From CAYRCU01 sp964422865 (lineage in GTDB: Bacteria; Patescibacteriota; Microgenomatia; UBA8517): a DNA stretch of 33,471 nucleotides. Positions 12,879 to 20,374 of this stretch are shown piece after piece. The notes beneath the pieces are model-generated. The model did no database searches, was not told where the DNA came from, and saw only the letters and a program-made list of their open reading frames with translations. The stretch covers positions 1-33,471 of the forward strand of contig CAYRCU010000010.1 of NCBI GenBank assembly GCA_964422865.1, given 5' to 3'. Position 1 is the stretch's first letter. Each line of letters starts with the position of its first letter. The position numbers and the translations under genes are program-made.

Positions 12879-14963
12879 CTAGAAAGTGTCGTAATTGGCG
12901 ATTATTTCCCTGATAATGTCGGCTAATTTTTCTGACATTTCACGCACTCCAATATTTGCTACACTGTTGGGATAATATCGTTCAACGTGGTCTGTCCCAG
13001 AGCCGATACCTAACCCAATCAGTTTTTGATCTGACTCTTCCATTATTTGACCAACAACCTTATCAAGTTTATATTGTGAACCGGAGTGGGCACTCGACTC
13101 TTCAGGTAAGCCGTCAGAGAGGACGAACAGGAATTTCTCAGCGGCTTTTTGTCGCGCAAGTCTTTCCGAAGCTTGTCGAACTGCCCAACCATCATCATTG
13201 TATCTAGCAGCCTCTGTATTTACTTCTTGTAACATTCCTCCCATGTGTTCTCGTACTTCCCGACCCATGTCATACCCAAAGGGCTGGTATTCATATAACC
13301 TATCGTTAAACCCCAAGATTTCAGTATTTATTGAGAGCCTGTTGAGTACTTCGGCTAATACAATTGTTGCCTTGAAGGTTTCTCGTATTTTTTGACCTCT
13401 CATTGAGCGTGATAAATCGACCAGAAGACCGATTGCATAATCTTTCTCATGAGGTATTTCTCGTTTTTGCCATGCTCGACTTTCTACGGCAGAGATGCCC
13501 AAAGCCTTTTCCTGCATCCTTCTTTTAATGTCAATACGTTTTCCTGATTTATAACCAGTTTTCCATTTCTGCGCCCGTCTTGCTACAAAAATTTCTCTTA
13601 AATCAGCTTCGAGTGCATCAATCAAGGGGAGCACGTCACGACGGTATTCCTCATAAATGTTTTCGTCACCAAGTAAAGATTTCTCTATGAGATCTTTAAA
13701 TTTCTTTTGATCTGCTGTTTGCTCAAGACGTCGTCCACTCTGGGATTCATCTTCAGGCTCAGACTGAGTTTTAGTTCTTTTACCGTCCATGGCTTCACCT
13801 CGTTGTACTTGTTTTTCAGGATTGTCAGATAATTTTCCTTCAAACTCCTCATTGACTTCGCTCTCAAAGTCTTGGAGGGCTTGTTGTGCTTTTTCAGCAA
13901 GCTCTCGCTTAACTTCATCTGGAAGAGAATCAATGTAGTCCTTAATTTTCTGTCTTAGACCTTCTGATAGAGAATCTAAGTCAATAACGCGTGGTTGACT
14001 GTTGGCTTCCTGATTACCTGGTTGAGCATTTTCTATGGCTTCTTCGAGCTCTCTTTGCTCATCTTCGCTTAATGTGTCTGTAAGTTCTTGAGACATGCCC
14101 TGCTGACCCTCTCCTTCAGCATCTTGCATATCTTTCAAGAGTTCTTGAAGCTTCTGGTCTTCCATGTCTTGCTCAACTAATTTGCGAAATTCCGGCCAGA
14201 CTTCATCTCGGTTAATCTCATAGCTAACATTGGCATACCTCTTAATCAACTTCTCACTTTCATCAGCTTCTTGTTTTGAAGGATATCTAAGCCAAGAGTC
14301 ACGAGCACTGGTAAGGGTTTGCTCAACTACTTCTCTTACTTCCTCAGGAAGATTTTCACTAAGAACATCAAGTGCGTCGCCTTGCGTTTCTTTGTACCAC
14401 TGCTTGATGTATTCAAAGCCGGCTTGCATAAAACGAGGAGTGTATCCCAATTCCTCTTGAGCCTTTTCTTTTACTTTGTCTTCGAAATCCAAGTCTTCCT
14501 GATAAGCAATATCCATTTGGTCACGAAAGCGAGGATAGGCTTCAGCTACAAAGTTATTTGTTCTTGGGTCTTCAATTGCATTCATCATGAATGAAAAGCC
14601 TGGTTGTCTCCAGGTTTCAGTGGGAATATCTTCAGTTCGAGAAATACGCCTATGACCACCTTCGTGTGAGATAACGAAACGAAGATAGTCCATCTCCTTT
14701 TCCAGTAGGTCCTTGGGGTCAATGCGAATTTTGTTTTGACCAAAGTCCCAATGCCACCCAGCGCCAGGTTGGTTTAATTCAACGGGAATTTGAAAATCCT
14801 TTCCTATAAAATAGGCAAGTGAAGAAAGGATTTGTTGCCTGTGGCGGATATCTTGTTGTTGTTCAGGAGAAAAGTGACCGAGAATTTCGGTTTGATTATC
14901 CTTACGCAATGCATGTAGGGTTGTTGGTGTTTCTCTCTCCATATGATCGACCTTTGGTTCCAT
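12879..14963 (-). CDS. Zincin-like/VWA (MIDAS) protein, partner of the MoxR ATPase
   Basis: The protein has 694 residues. The N-terminal domain carries HEGGH (100-104), an HExxH zinc-protease motif, followed by NAIEDPR (128-134), which could give a third ligand. A long helical, strongly acidic Gln/Glu-rich middle follows (about 260-420). The C-terminal VWA domain (about 500-690) has a MIDAS DLSRS (516-520) and a second acidic motif LSDG (615-618). The layout recalls CobT-like chelatase subunits and other VWA proteins that pair with MoxR/CobS AAA ATPases. Whether the zinc site cleaves protein is unknown. It has its own TATAAT box 11 nt upstream and lies 38 bp after the HEPN gene. Confidence 0.85.
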   Translation of the reverse strand: MEPKVDHMERETPTTLHALRKDNQTEILGHFSPEQQQDIRHRQQILSSLAYFIGKDFQIPVELNQPGAGWHWDFGQNKIRIDPKDLLEKEMDYLRFVISHEGGHRRISRTEDIPTETWRQPGFSFMMNAIEDPRTNNFVAEAYPRFRDQMDIAYQEDLDFEDKVKEKAQEELGYTPRFMQAGFEYIKQWYKETQGDALDVLSENLPEEVREVVEQTLTSARDSWLRYPSKQEADESEKLIKRYANVSYEINRDEVWPEFRKLVEQDMEDQKLQELLKDMQDAEGEGQQGMSQELTDTLSEDEQRELEEAIENAQPGNQEANSQPRVIDLDSLSEGLRQKIKDYIDSLPDEVKRELAEKAQQALQDFESEVNEEFEGKLSDNPEKQVQRGEAMDGKRTKTQSEPEDESQSGRRLEQTADQKKFKDLIEKSLLGDENIYEEYRRDVLPLIDALEADLREIFVARRAQKWKTGYKSGKRIDIKRRMQEKALGISAVESRAWQKREIPHEKDYAIGLLVDLSRSMRGQKIRETFKATIVLAEVLNRLSINTEILGFNDRLYEYQPFGYDMGREVREHMGGMLQEVNTEAARYNDDGWAVRQASERLARQKAAEKFLFVLSDGLPEESSAHSGSQYKLDKVVGQIMEESDQKLIGLGIGSGTDHVERYYPNSVANIGVREMSEKLADIIREIIANYDTF

Positions 14964-14974
14964 AGGTTATCTAA

Positions 14975-14980
14975 ATTATA
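14975..14980 (-). promoter_or_regulatory. Candidate internal -10 box before the VWA gene
   Basis: TATAAT on the minus strand, 11 nt upstream of the ATG at 14963, would give an almost leaderless VWA-AAA-Nudix message separate from the HEPN gene. Confidence 0.5.
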
Positions 14981-15001
14981 CAAAAAATCTGTGAAAAATG
15001 C

Positions 15002-15820
15002 TTACAGAAATTGAGACGTATCAACATACATATTCAGGATTGGTTTACCACTGGCCTTGTGCCTCTTTTCTTCCTCAGTGTTCACAAAATTGATTAGGTA
15101 AATTATTGCCACCCTGGTCAAGCGCATGAGGTCAATTGTTTCTTCAAGCAAGGTGTCAGAATCGATATTATGCTTGTCAGTTTTATCTTCTACACTTGCC
15201 AACAATGAATCAAAAACTACTAACCTTCTGTGTGTCAGAGTATTCCTTAGGTTTTGGATTCTTCTGTGCCTATTTGATTTAAAGTCCCGGTAGATATCAT
15301 ACAAGGCATAAAGACTTAGATTTTCTGAATTGAGGATCTCTTTTCTAATCACACTATTTTCTTCCCAGATTGAAGCTTTTCGTCCTTTGCCTCTTATTGA
15401 ATCAAAATAAATGTCGTTTTCTTTAAAATCTAGCTGATAGTAGTCATTTATAAAAACAGCTATTTTATCAAGAATGTTAAATGCATCTTTAAAGGCTGAC
15501 TTTAACAGGCCCACGTATAAATTAAACTGCGAGTAGTCTAGGGCATAAACATAGCTTGTTCTTTTACTGATACTGTCGAAATCCGTTCGTTTATATTGTG
15601 ACTGAACCAGTAGCAATCTAGCAACAGCATAGTCTTCTTTAATTTGATTCAGATATTTTGCCAAATTATAAAAAATGTCGTTGTCATCTATTTTAGTAAC
15701 TAGTCTAATAAATATGGGGTCTTCAATTGCTGCTATTCTACGTTTGTTGTCTGCAATTCTTTCTCTAAGACTTTTTGGAGTTTGGTCTGGGTTTCCTTTG
15801 TTTTTAATATTTTCTACCAC
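15002..15820 (-). CDS. HEPN-domain protein (LA2681-like), likely effector
   Basis: This is a 272-residue, largely helical protein. Its signature is LRNTLTHRR (191-199), a HEPN R-x4-H motif (Arg192, His197) of the type found in LA2681-like proteins. HEPN domains often act as metal-independent RNases in toxin-antitoxin and defence systems, and some are inactive binding domains. Residues 1 to about 23 (from MVENIKNKGN) are identical to the N-terminus of the unrelated membrane protein at 1611-2696, and the GTG start, promoter and upstream DNA lie in the same 174-bp repeat. It is the first gene of the block; 38 bp separate it from the VWA gene. Role as a nuclease effector is inferred from family and context. 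Confidence 0.7.
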   Translation of the reverse strand: MVENIKNKGNPDQTPKSLRERIADNKRRIAAIEDPIFIRLVTKIDDNDIFYNLAKYLNQIKEDYAVARLLLVQSQYKRTDFDSISKRTSYVYALDYSQFNLYVGLLKSAFKDAFNILDKIAVFINDYYQLDFKENDIYFDSIRGKGRKASIWEENSVIRKEILNSENLSLYALYDIYRDFKSNRHRRIQNLRNTLTHRRLVVFDSLLASVEDKTDKHNIDSDTLLEETIDLMRLTRVAIIYLINFVNTEEEKRHKASGKPILNMYVDTSQFL

Positions 15821-15929
15821 TCTTTCTTATTTTAATAGTTGTTGAATAAAATTATACTACACAGGGTTATAGGATTTATAAGGAGTTTCGTTGCAGGTGT
15901 TTTTTTGCGTATTTATCTAAAGCTTCCTT
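15756..15929 (-). repeat. 174-bp perfect direct repeat, copy B
   Basis: Identical to 2632-2805. Copy B carries 3'-tail codons of the phosphatase gene at its upstream end, although the phosphatase core is absent here. It supplies the promoter, start codon and first 22 or so codons of the HEPN gene. Perfect identity, including non-coding bases, points to a recent copy or gene conversion. Confidence 0.95.
15851..15856 (-). promoter_or_regulatory. Candidate -10 box of the HEPN gene
   Basis: TATAAT within repeat copy B, 30 nt before the GTG at 15820; same sequence and spacing as at 2727-2732. Confidence 0.5.
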
Positions 15930-16041
15930 CGTCTTTTAGTTTTTTGTCAAAATGTGTTTCGCAGCACTTATTTGTGCCAATATAAATACCGTCAGTGATG
16001 TAGCTATATTCCAATTCTTTGATTTGCGGATGGTTGATCAT
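15913..16041 (-). pseudogene. N-terminal fragment of a dual-specificity phosphatase
   Basis: The frame of 42 residues runs from the ATG at 16041. Its sequence EYSYITDGIYIGTNKCC matches the N-terminal strands of small DSPs (I-T-D-G-[LI]-Y-I-G). It runs into repeat copy B at 15929, where the frame is shifted by one base against the phosphatase tail, and stops at 15915-15913. It lacks the HCx5R loop, which survives at 2752-2964. The two fragments together would make one full DSP. The remaining 16042-16170 holds nothing I recognise. Confidence 0.65.
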
Positions 16042-16170
16042 CTTGTTTTGGATATATCATGGGAAGGGCCTTTTAGACGTTTGTTAAAATTACTACTATA
16101 TTGATATGTATCAATGTAGCGAGTTTTTTAGTGTGCTTCTTGGTTTTGTGTTTAGTGAGTGTGTCAGGAA

Positions 16171-17148
16171 TTAGTTTGTTCCACTGATGTGGTCAATTTT
16201 CCAGCCGGTAGCAGTTTTCTCTATCCACACGTGGCGTTTTACATTTGAGAATGGCTTAAAAGAAAAATGATATTGGCCTTTGCGGTACGGCTCATCAGCC
16301 GGTTCAAGTAGTTCCTCGCGTTTTAGGGCTGTTTTGCGATTATTTACCATTAGCGAATCGCAACTTAACCCGTCATCAAGACGGTATAAATATTCGTGAT
16401 CATATCTTATATTACTTAGTAGTTCTGATTCACCCCGGAGGAGCTGTAACCGTCCGTCCACCCATCTTTGTTTACCATCTTTGATAGTTCTTTGTAGATA
16501 TTTCTCAGTGAAAAATTGAGTTAATTCTTGGTTTGATTTTTGCTGTCCTGCCAAGCAGAACGGTAATAACAATTCTTGTTTTATTTCCAGAAGCAGCGGA
16601 TTGTCTGGGTCAGTGATATTTGTGGAAAGAGGGGTATTGGGTATTTGTCTCAACAATGTGATGGTGGTGGCTAATGAAATCACAATTGCTATAGCAATTG
16701 TAGCCTTTAGGTATTGTCGGTTAATAAGAAGTTCACCTAAATACATGCCAAATAGGCTGACTAGCACAAATATGGGCATTAGAAGAATTAAGAAAATGAT
16801 TGCATATATTGCGCCTATTGGACCGAGTAACACCCCCAGAAATGCTATGTGGAAAACATATATTAATATTGAGTGGATTATTTTTTGTTTCCAGTTTCGA
16901 TTTTTTATAAAGAAGATTGTTATAAGGCCGGGTAATACATGGTACAGCCAGCGTAATTTTCTTGTGGCAAAATAGATTTCTTGAGCTTGCTGGTCGAGGG
17001 AAAGATGCTTGATATCAAGCAAAGTGATTGCAAATTGCTGGTTGACTAGGAATCGTGATAACAATGGGTCAAGAAGGTACTGAAGAATTGTATAGATTGC
17101 AGCACCCAACAGTGGAGGAAAAATCCAGCGTTTGAAGAAGTCTTTCAT
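16171..17148 (-). CDS. Unknown multi-pass membrane protein
   Basis: This is a 325-residue protein. About five membrane segments occupy residues 8-175 (for example 10-27, 66-82, 91-110, 112-137, 148-168). The C-terminal 150 residues are soluble and polar, probably extracytoplasmic, with a beta-rich end resembling small alpha+beta domains that follow a membrane anchor (motif W-x-I-x-H near the end), but no family is named. ATG start lies 8 nt after a TATAAT box. It stands alone between the phosphatase fragment and the hydrolase genes. Confidence 0.75.
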   Translation of the reverse strand: MKDFFKRWIFPPLLGAAIYTILQYLLDPLLSRFLVNQQFAITLLDIKHLSLDQQAQEIYFATRKLRWLYHVLPGLITIFFIKNRNWKQKIIHSILIYVFHIAFLGVLLGPIGAIYAIIFLILLMPIFVLVSLFGMYLGELLINRQYLKATIAIAIVISLATTITLLRQIPNTPLSTNITDPDNPLLLEIKQELLLPFCLAGQQKSNQELTQFFTEKYLQRTIKDGKQRWVDGRLQLLRGESELLSNIRYDHEYLYRLDDGLSCDSLMVNNRKTALKREELLEPADEPYRKGQYHFSFKPFSNVKRHVWIEKTATGWKIDHISGTN

Positions 17149-17156
17149 GCTAGTAA

Positions 17157-17162
17157 ATTATA
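17157..17162 (-). promoter_or_regulatory. Candidate -10 box of the membrane protein gene
   Basis: TATAAT on the minus strand ends 8 nt before the ATG at 17148, predicting a leader of 1-3 nt. Confidence 0.5.
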
Positions 17163-17221
17163 CAGGTAATTGGGGTTTATTAAGCTCTTGTTTTTTTCTT
17201 GACAGAATATAAATCATGTTA

Positions 17222-18103
17222 TTAAAAATTGCCCTTTTCTAGCCAATTTATTATTCTGTTAGCAACTTCGTCTTCGTGGCCAAAATAACTATGTGGGGCA
17301 TCGTTTACCACCGCAGTGTCAAATTGTGGGCAATTTTTAGCCTTTTTCTTGATGATTTCCAAAGCATTTTTTTGTGGCATTATTGTAGCATTATCTTTGC
17401 TTCCGAAAAAAGCAAAGATGGGCACTCTTATCTTGGATAATATCGATTGCCTGTTTTCATCATATGTGTTAAATACATCTATTGGGTTTCCTCTTTCTCC
17501 AAAGTCTATATAAGTGTTAGCTGACAAATAGTACCAATCCCATAGTTTTTCTTTGATTATTTCTTCTCCTTTACCTTCTTTAATCATCTTCTTTACAGTT
17601 CTTATTCTTGCTTTGTGATCTTTATCTTCTTCTGCAAGACCGACCATGTCAGGAGGAGACGCCAGAATGATAGACGAAATCCTCTTATCCTTCTTTTGGA
17701 CAAGATAATATACGGCTTTAACCGCACCTAAGCTGTGTCCTTGAAGCACAATGTTTTCGTATTTTTCCTTTTCGACCAAGTCAATCCATGGTTCAATATC
17801 AAGCACACATTCCTCAAATTTCTCCCAGACATTTCCTACTCTTTTGTACTTTTCCTGATTGCCTACAACAGGGAAGTCTGCAATAAAATCATGTCCACGA
17901 GTATTTACAGTCATAAATGCCCAGTGGTTTTGGGTGAATATTCTTGCCATCGAATCTAAGAAACAATTTTCATAGAAATTTCCTGCCATCCCATGGATAT
18001 GGAGAATAATCTTGTTTGTTTTCTTGTTTGGCTCATAAAGAAGTGCTTGAAGAAGAAGTTTATCTTTTGTCGACTGTCGTAAGAACTTTATTTTCATTGT
18101 CAA
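17222..18103 (-). CDS. Alpha/beta hydrolase (DUF1749-like)
   Basis: This is a cytoplasmic serine hydrolase of 293 residues. It shows the oxyanion motif HGMAGNFYEN (about 37-46), the nucleophile elbow GHSLG (about 121-125), an acid in GSKDN (about 233-237) and the catalytic His in APHSYFGHE near the C-terminus. HG-x-GGNFYEN-like sequences occur in DUF1749-type proteins. Substrate unknown. Two Met codons (18103 and 18097) are possible starts. It lies downstream of another alpha/beta hydrolase gene in the same direction, with a 64-bp gap. Confidence 0.85.
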   Translation of the reverse strand: MTMKIKFLRQSTKDKLLLQALLYEPNKKTNKIILHIHGMAGNFYENCFLDSMARIFTQNHWAFMTVNTRGHDFIADFPVVGNQEKYKRVGNVWEKFEECVLDIEPWIDLVEKEKYENIVLQGHSLGAVKAVYYLVQKKDKRISSIILASPPDMVGLAEEDKDHKARIRTVKKMIKEGKGEEIIKEKLWDWYYLSANTYIDFGERGNPIDVFNTYDENRQSILSKIRVPIFAFFGSKDNATIMPQKNALEIIKKKAKNCPQFDTAVVNDAPHSYFGHEDEVANRIINWLEKGNF

Positions 18104-18167
18104 AACAGATCTTATTTTGCAGCTACAAGTTCTTAGGGGGTCAGTCTAATGTTAAGAGTCTCCGTGA

Positions 18168-19028
18168 CTATAGCTCGCGAGTATAAGAATAAACTCCACT
18201 AATTTCATCAAGTTGTTTGTATGGGATATTTAATGATTTAAGACATTCTCTGTGTAATCCTAATTGAATTATGCCCCCATCCATACCGTCCCATCTTAAA
18301 TCGTGTTCGGCTCCTTTTATTTGACTGACACCAACATTTGATTGTTGTGCACTAAGGTTGTGCAATGTCAAAAAGGGTTCAACTCTCTTAAAGTGGTCAT
18401 ATTCTCCAACGATTACTTGTACTTTTCCTCCAGAAGCAAGGTGCTTTTCTATCCCGAGCTTAACATTGTTAAAGTCTATATCTCCAGAGGGGCCAAGTAA
18501 GACTAAAGATTTAGGATGAGGTCTGAAGACGTCCGGCATCGCTAAGATAGCTGTCGCACCTGCAGATGAAGCTATTATATGCAGTTCTGTGTCTTCAGTT
18601 ATTAACTTTCCACCTTCCAAAAAATGCGCAACTACACCAAGATGCTGAAACATGTATTGTTTATACATTTCTTGATGTGCAGCTACATATTCGTCAGGGT
18701 TCTTAAATTGATCTCTTTTCAAACTGATTGTCGGAGTATTGTTAATTCTAGCCACATTAACATCGTTTCTAACTAAGTCAGCAATCAGCCAATCGTATTT
18801 AGGACTTTGACCTCTACTACCAAATCCAGGGATTAATAAAGCAAATTTATGAGGATTTTCGGCGCTAAATACTTGAATTGTCGTTCCCAGTGAATTGTCT
18901 AATAATAACTGATTAACCTCAGGCAAAGGGGGTAAAGCCTCTAAATAATGATCGGCACCATATTCAGCGTCTCTCCAGTTTTCATAACGTCTTATTTTAT
19001 TGGATAGCCATCGCTCTATTCTTTGCAT
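18168..19028 (-). CDS. Alpha/beta-hydrolase-fold protein
   Basis: This 286-residue protein has no signal peptide. The fold is suggested by LIPGFGSRG (oxyanion-type turn, about 65-73), a nucleophile elbow ASSAG (about 153-157, with Ala in place of the first Gly of GxSxG), an acidic residue in GEYDHF (about 211-216) and a late His in GAEHDL (about 243-248). All three triad positions can therefore be filled. Substrate unknown. It lies just upstream of the DUF1749-like gene and they may be co-transcribed. Confidence 0.7.
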   Translation of the reverse strand: MQRIERWLSNKIRRYENWRDAEYGADHYLEALPPLPEVNQLLLDNSLGTTIQVFSAENPHKFALLIPGFGSRGQSPKYDWLIADLVRNDVNVARINNTPTISLKRDQFKNPDEYVAAHQEMYKQYMFQHLGVVAHFLEGGKLITEDTELHIIASSAGATAILAMPDVFRPHPKSLVLLGPSGDIDFNNVKLGIEKHLASGGKVQVIVGEYDHFKRVEPFLTLHNLSAQQSNVGVSQIKGAEHDLRWDGMDGGIIQLGLHRECLKSLNIPYKQLDEISGVYSYTREL

Positions 19029-19079
19029 TGTTAGTCTATGTAATTTACTAGTAACTTTACTACCATTTTCTGTACATTT

Positions 19080-19211
19080 ATGTTACTTTCTGAGCTGGAG
19101 ACGGTACTCAGTTCGAACCTAAAACGGCTTATCTCCAATGATTTAATTTTACAACTTGAGGTATTGAAAAGCCATATGAGTATCTCAGACTTCACAAAAA
19201 TACTTTCTTAG
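19080..19211 (+). pseudogene. 43-codon coding remnant, family member 3 of 3
   Basis: This ATG-to-TAG frame lies between two minus-strand genes. It contains LETVLSSNLKRLI, DLILQLEVLK and SHMSISDFTKIL, and aligns with the remnants at 4062-4196 and 9704-9826. It is the best preserved of the three but has no ribosome-binding site. Family not recognised; a small intact gene is the alternative. Confidence 0.45.
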
Positions 19212-19234
19212 AAAATCTCCCAAAGGACGGTAAC

Positions 19235-19906
19235 TCAGAGTATGTAATCTGAAATAAATTCATATGCAAGGTAATGTTTAGTATTTTTTCTTAAGATACA
19301 GATGTCAATTTCCGGCCAACGATTGTTAAGTCTCTGGATTTCGCCAACATCCATCCGTCTAATGTTGGTTCCTGGCTTTATTTTTTCAAACTGATTTTTA
19401 GCCAACTCAATTTTATAAATTGCAAAAGCATCATCAAAAAGAACTTCTCCAGAAGAAGTTAGTATTGTTTTGAGATGGAGGCTATAAAACTTGATCTCTT
19501 TTTCAGGTAGAGATAATCCAGTGTTTTCTTGGAATATCCGTATGAGAGCAGATTGTACGGATTCGCCAAAATACGGTTTGCCACTAGGTAGATTGTAAAA
19601 ATCCACAGACCCTTGAGGGTGTTCTTTCACTAAATATTTATTACCGTAATTGCAGAGAAACCCGATAAAGAAAGTTTTAAATCCTATGTCTACCAATTTT
19701 GACAAACCATACTTTGTAATTTCTTTGATCCCTTCTACCGTAATTGAATACAACCCATTTTGTTTATTAATAAAGCCTTTGCTTATTAAGCTTTTAAGAT
19801 GAAAAACTACGTTTTCTTCATAAGAGTAACCTTTGGTTAGGTTTGAGTATTTTTGATCATTTTGACCTAGAAGACGTTTTAAGATAATTTTTTGAATGTC
19901 GTGCAT
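19235..19906 (-). CDS. Winged-helix plus degenerate-Nudix transcriptional regulator
   Basis: The protein has 223 residues. About 1-70 form a winged-helix domain (helix pairs then a YSITVEGI wing). About 75-205 look like a Nudix fold: GKPYFGE then RIFQENTGL fits the spacing G-x5-E-x7-R, but the catalytic REUxEE is reduced to R-I-F-Q-E-N, so hydrolysis is doubtful. Nudix-fold regulators of the NrtR type sense nucleotides such as ADP-ribose and repress nearby genes; here the DNA-binding part is N-terminal rather than C-terminal. It is divergent from the VOC and glycosylase-like genes, with a palindrome between them. The TATAAT box is 8 nt before the ATG. Confidence 0.65.
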   Translation of the reverse strand: MHDIQKIILKRLLGQNDQKYSNLTKGYSYEENVVFHLKSLISKGFINKQNGLYSITVEGIKEITKYGLSKLVDIGFKTFFIGFLCNYGNKYLVKEHPQGSVDFYNLPSGKPYFGESVQSALIRIFQENTGLSLPEKEIKFYSLHLKTILTSSGEVLFDDAFAIYKIELAKNQFEKIKPGTNIRRMDVGEIQRLNNRWPEIDICILRKNTKHYLAYEFISDYIL

Positions 19907-19914
19907 ACTCTTTA

Positions 19915-19920
19915 ATTATA
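19915..19920 (-). promoter_or_regulatory. Candidate -10 box of the wHTH-Nudix gene
   Basis: TATAAT on the minus strand, 8 nt before the ATG at 19906; nearly leaderless. The palindrome at 19930-19945 lies in the matching spacer and -35 region. Confidence 0.5.
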
Positions 19921-19929
19921 AATCTTTTG

Positions 19930-19945
19930 GTGTAGTTGACTACAC
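19930..19945. promoter_or_regulatory. Palindromic operator candidate between divergent genes
   Basis: GTGTAGT-TG-ACTACAC is a perfect 7+2+7 inverted repeat. It lies just upstream of the regulator's -10 box and 58 nt before the VOC start. Its position suits autoregulation by the wHTH-Nudix protein and control of the divergent VOC/glycosylase pair. Confidence 0.5.
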
Positions 19946-19988
19946 TAGAAAGAACAATCAACTAGAGGTAACATATACCAAAAATAAA

Positions 19989-19996
19989 AGGAGGTG
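19989..19996 (+). promoter_or_regulatory. Strong Shine-Dalgarno deciding the VOC start
   Basis: AGGAGGTG, 6 nt before ATG at 20003. It rules out the in-frame GTG at 19994, which lies inside it. This is the clearest ribosome-binding site in the window. Confidence 0.8.
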
Positions 19997-20002
19997 AATT
20001 TT

Positions 20003-20371
20003 ATGTTCAAAAAAATATTTGCAGTCTGTTTAGTTGTCAAGGATTTTGATAAATCGTTGAAATTTTACAAAGATATTCTTGGACTGAAAGTAAACTATTC
20101 GGAAGGAAAGTTTGCTAATTTCAAGCTTGAGGGAACAGAGTTGGCAATCTTTGAAAAAAATGCGGCGACTGCTATGTTTCCAGCAAAGTTCATGAAACCG
20201 TTTGGAGGATTCCTTATTGGTTTTCAAGTTGGTAACTTAAATAAGGAATGCGCTAAACTAGAGGAGAAAGGTGTCAAGGTGTTTGAGGGTCCAAAGGAAA
20301 CAGAATGGGGGCAAAAAGTTGCTTATTTCCATGACCCTGACGGAAATATTTGGGAGATCTCTCAACAATAA
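20003..20371 (+). CDS. Glyoxalase/bleomycin-resistance (VOC) superfamily protein
   Basis: This is a 122-residue single-domain VOC protein. The pattern is typical: FAVCLVVKDFDKSLKFYKDILGL at the start, F-x-L-E-G-T-E-L-A-I-F, a GFQVGNL strand, and the C-terminal FHDPDGNIWEI with the usual metal-ligand Glu. Members act as metal enzymes or bind small toxic molecules; a specific substrate cannot be assigned. The next gene starts 3 bp after its stop, so the two are one unit. It is divergent from the wHTH-Nudix regulator. Confidence 0.88.
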   Translation: MFKKIFAVCLVVKDFDKSLKFYKDILGLKVNYSEGKFANFKLEGTELAIFEKNAATAMFPAKFMKPFGGFLIGFQVGNLNKECAKLEEKGVKVFEGPKETEWGQKVAYFHDPDGNIWEISQQ

Positions 20372-20374
20372 GTC

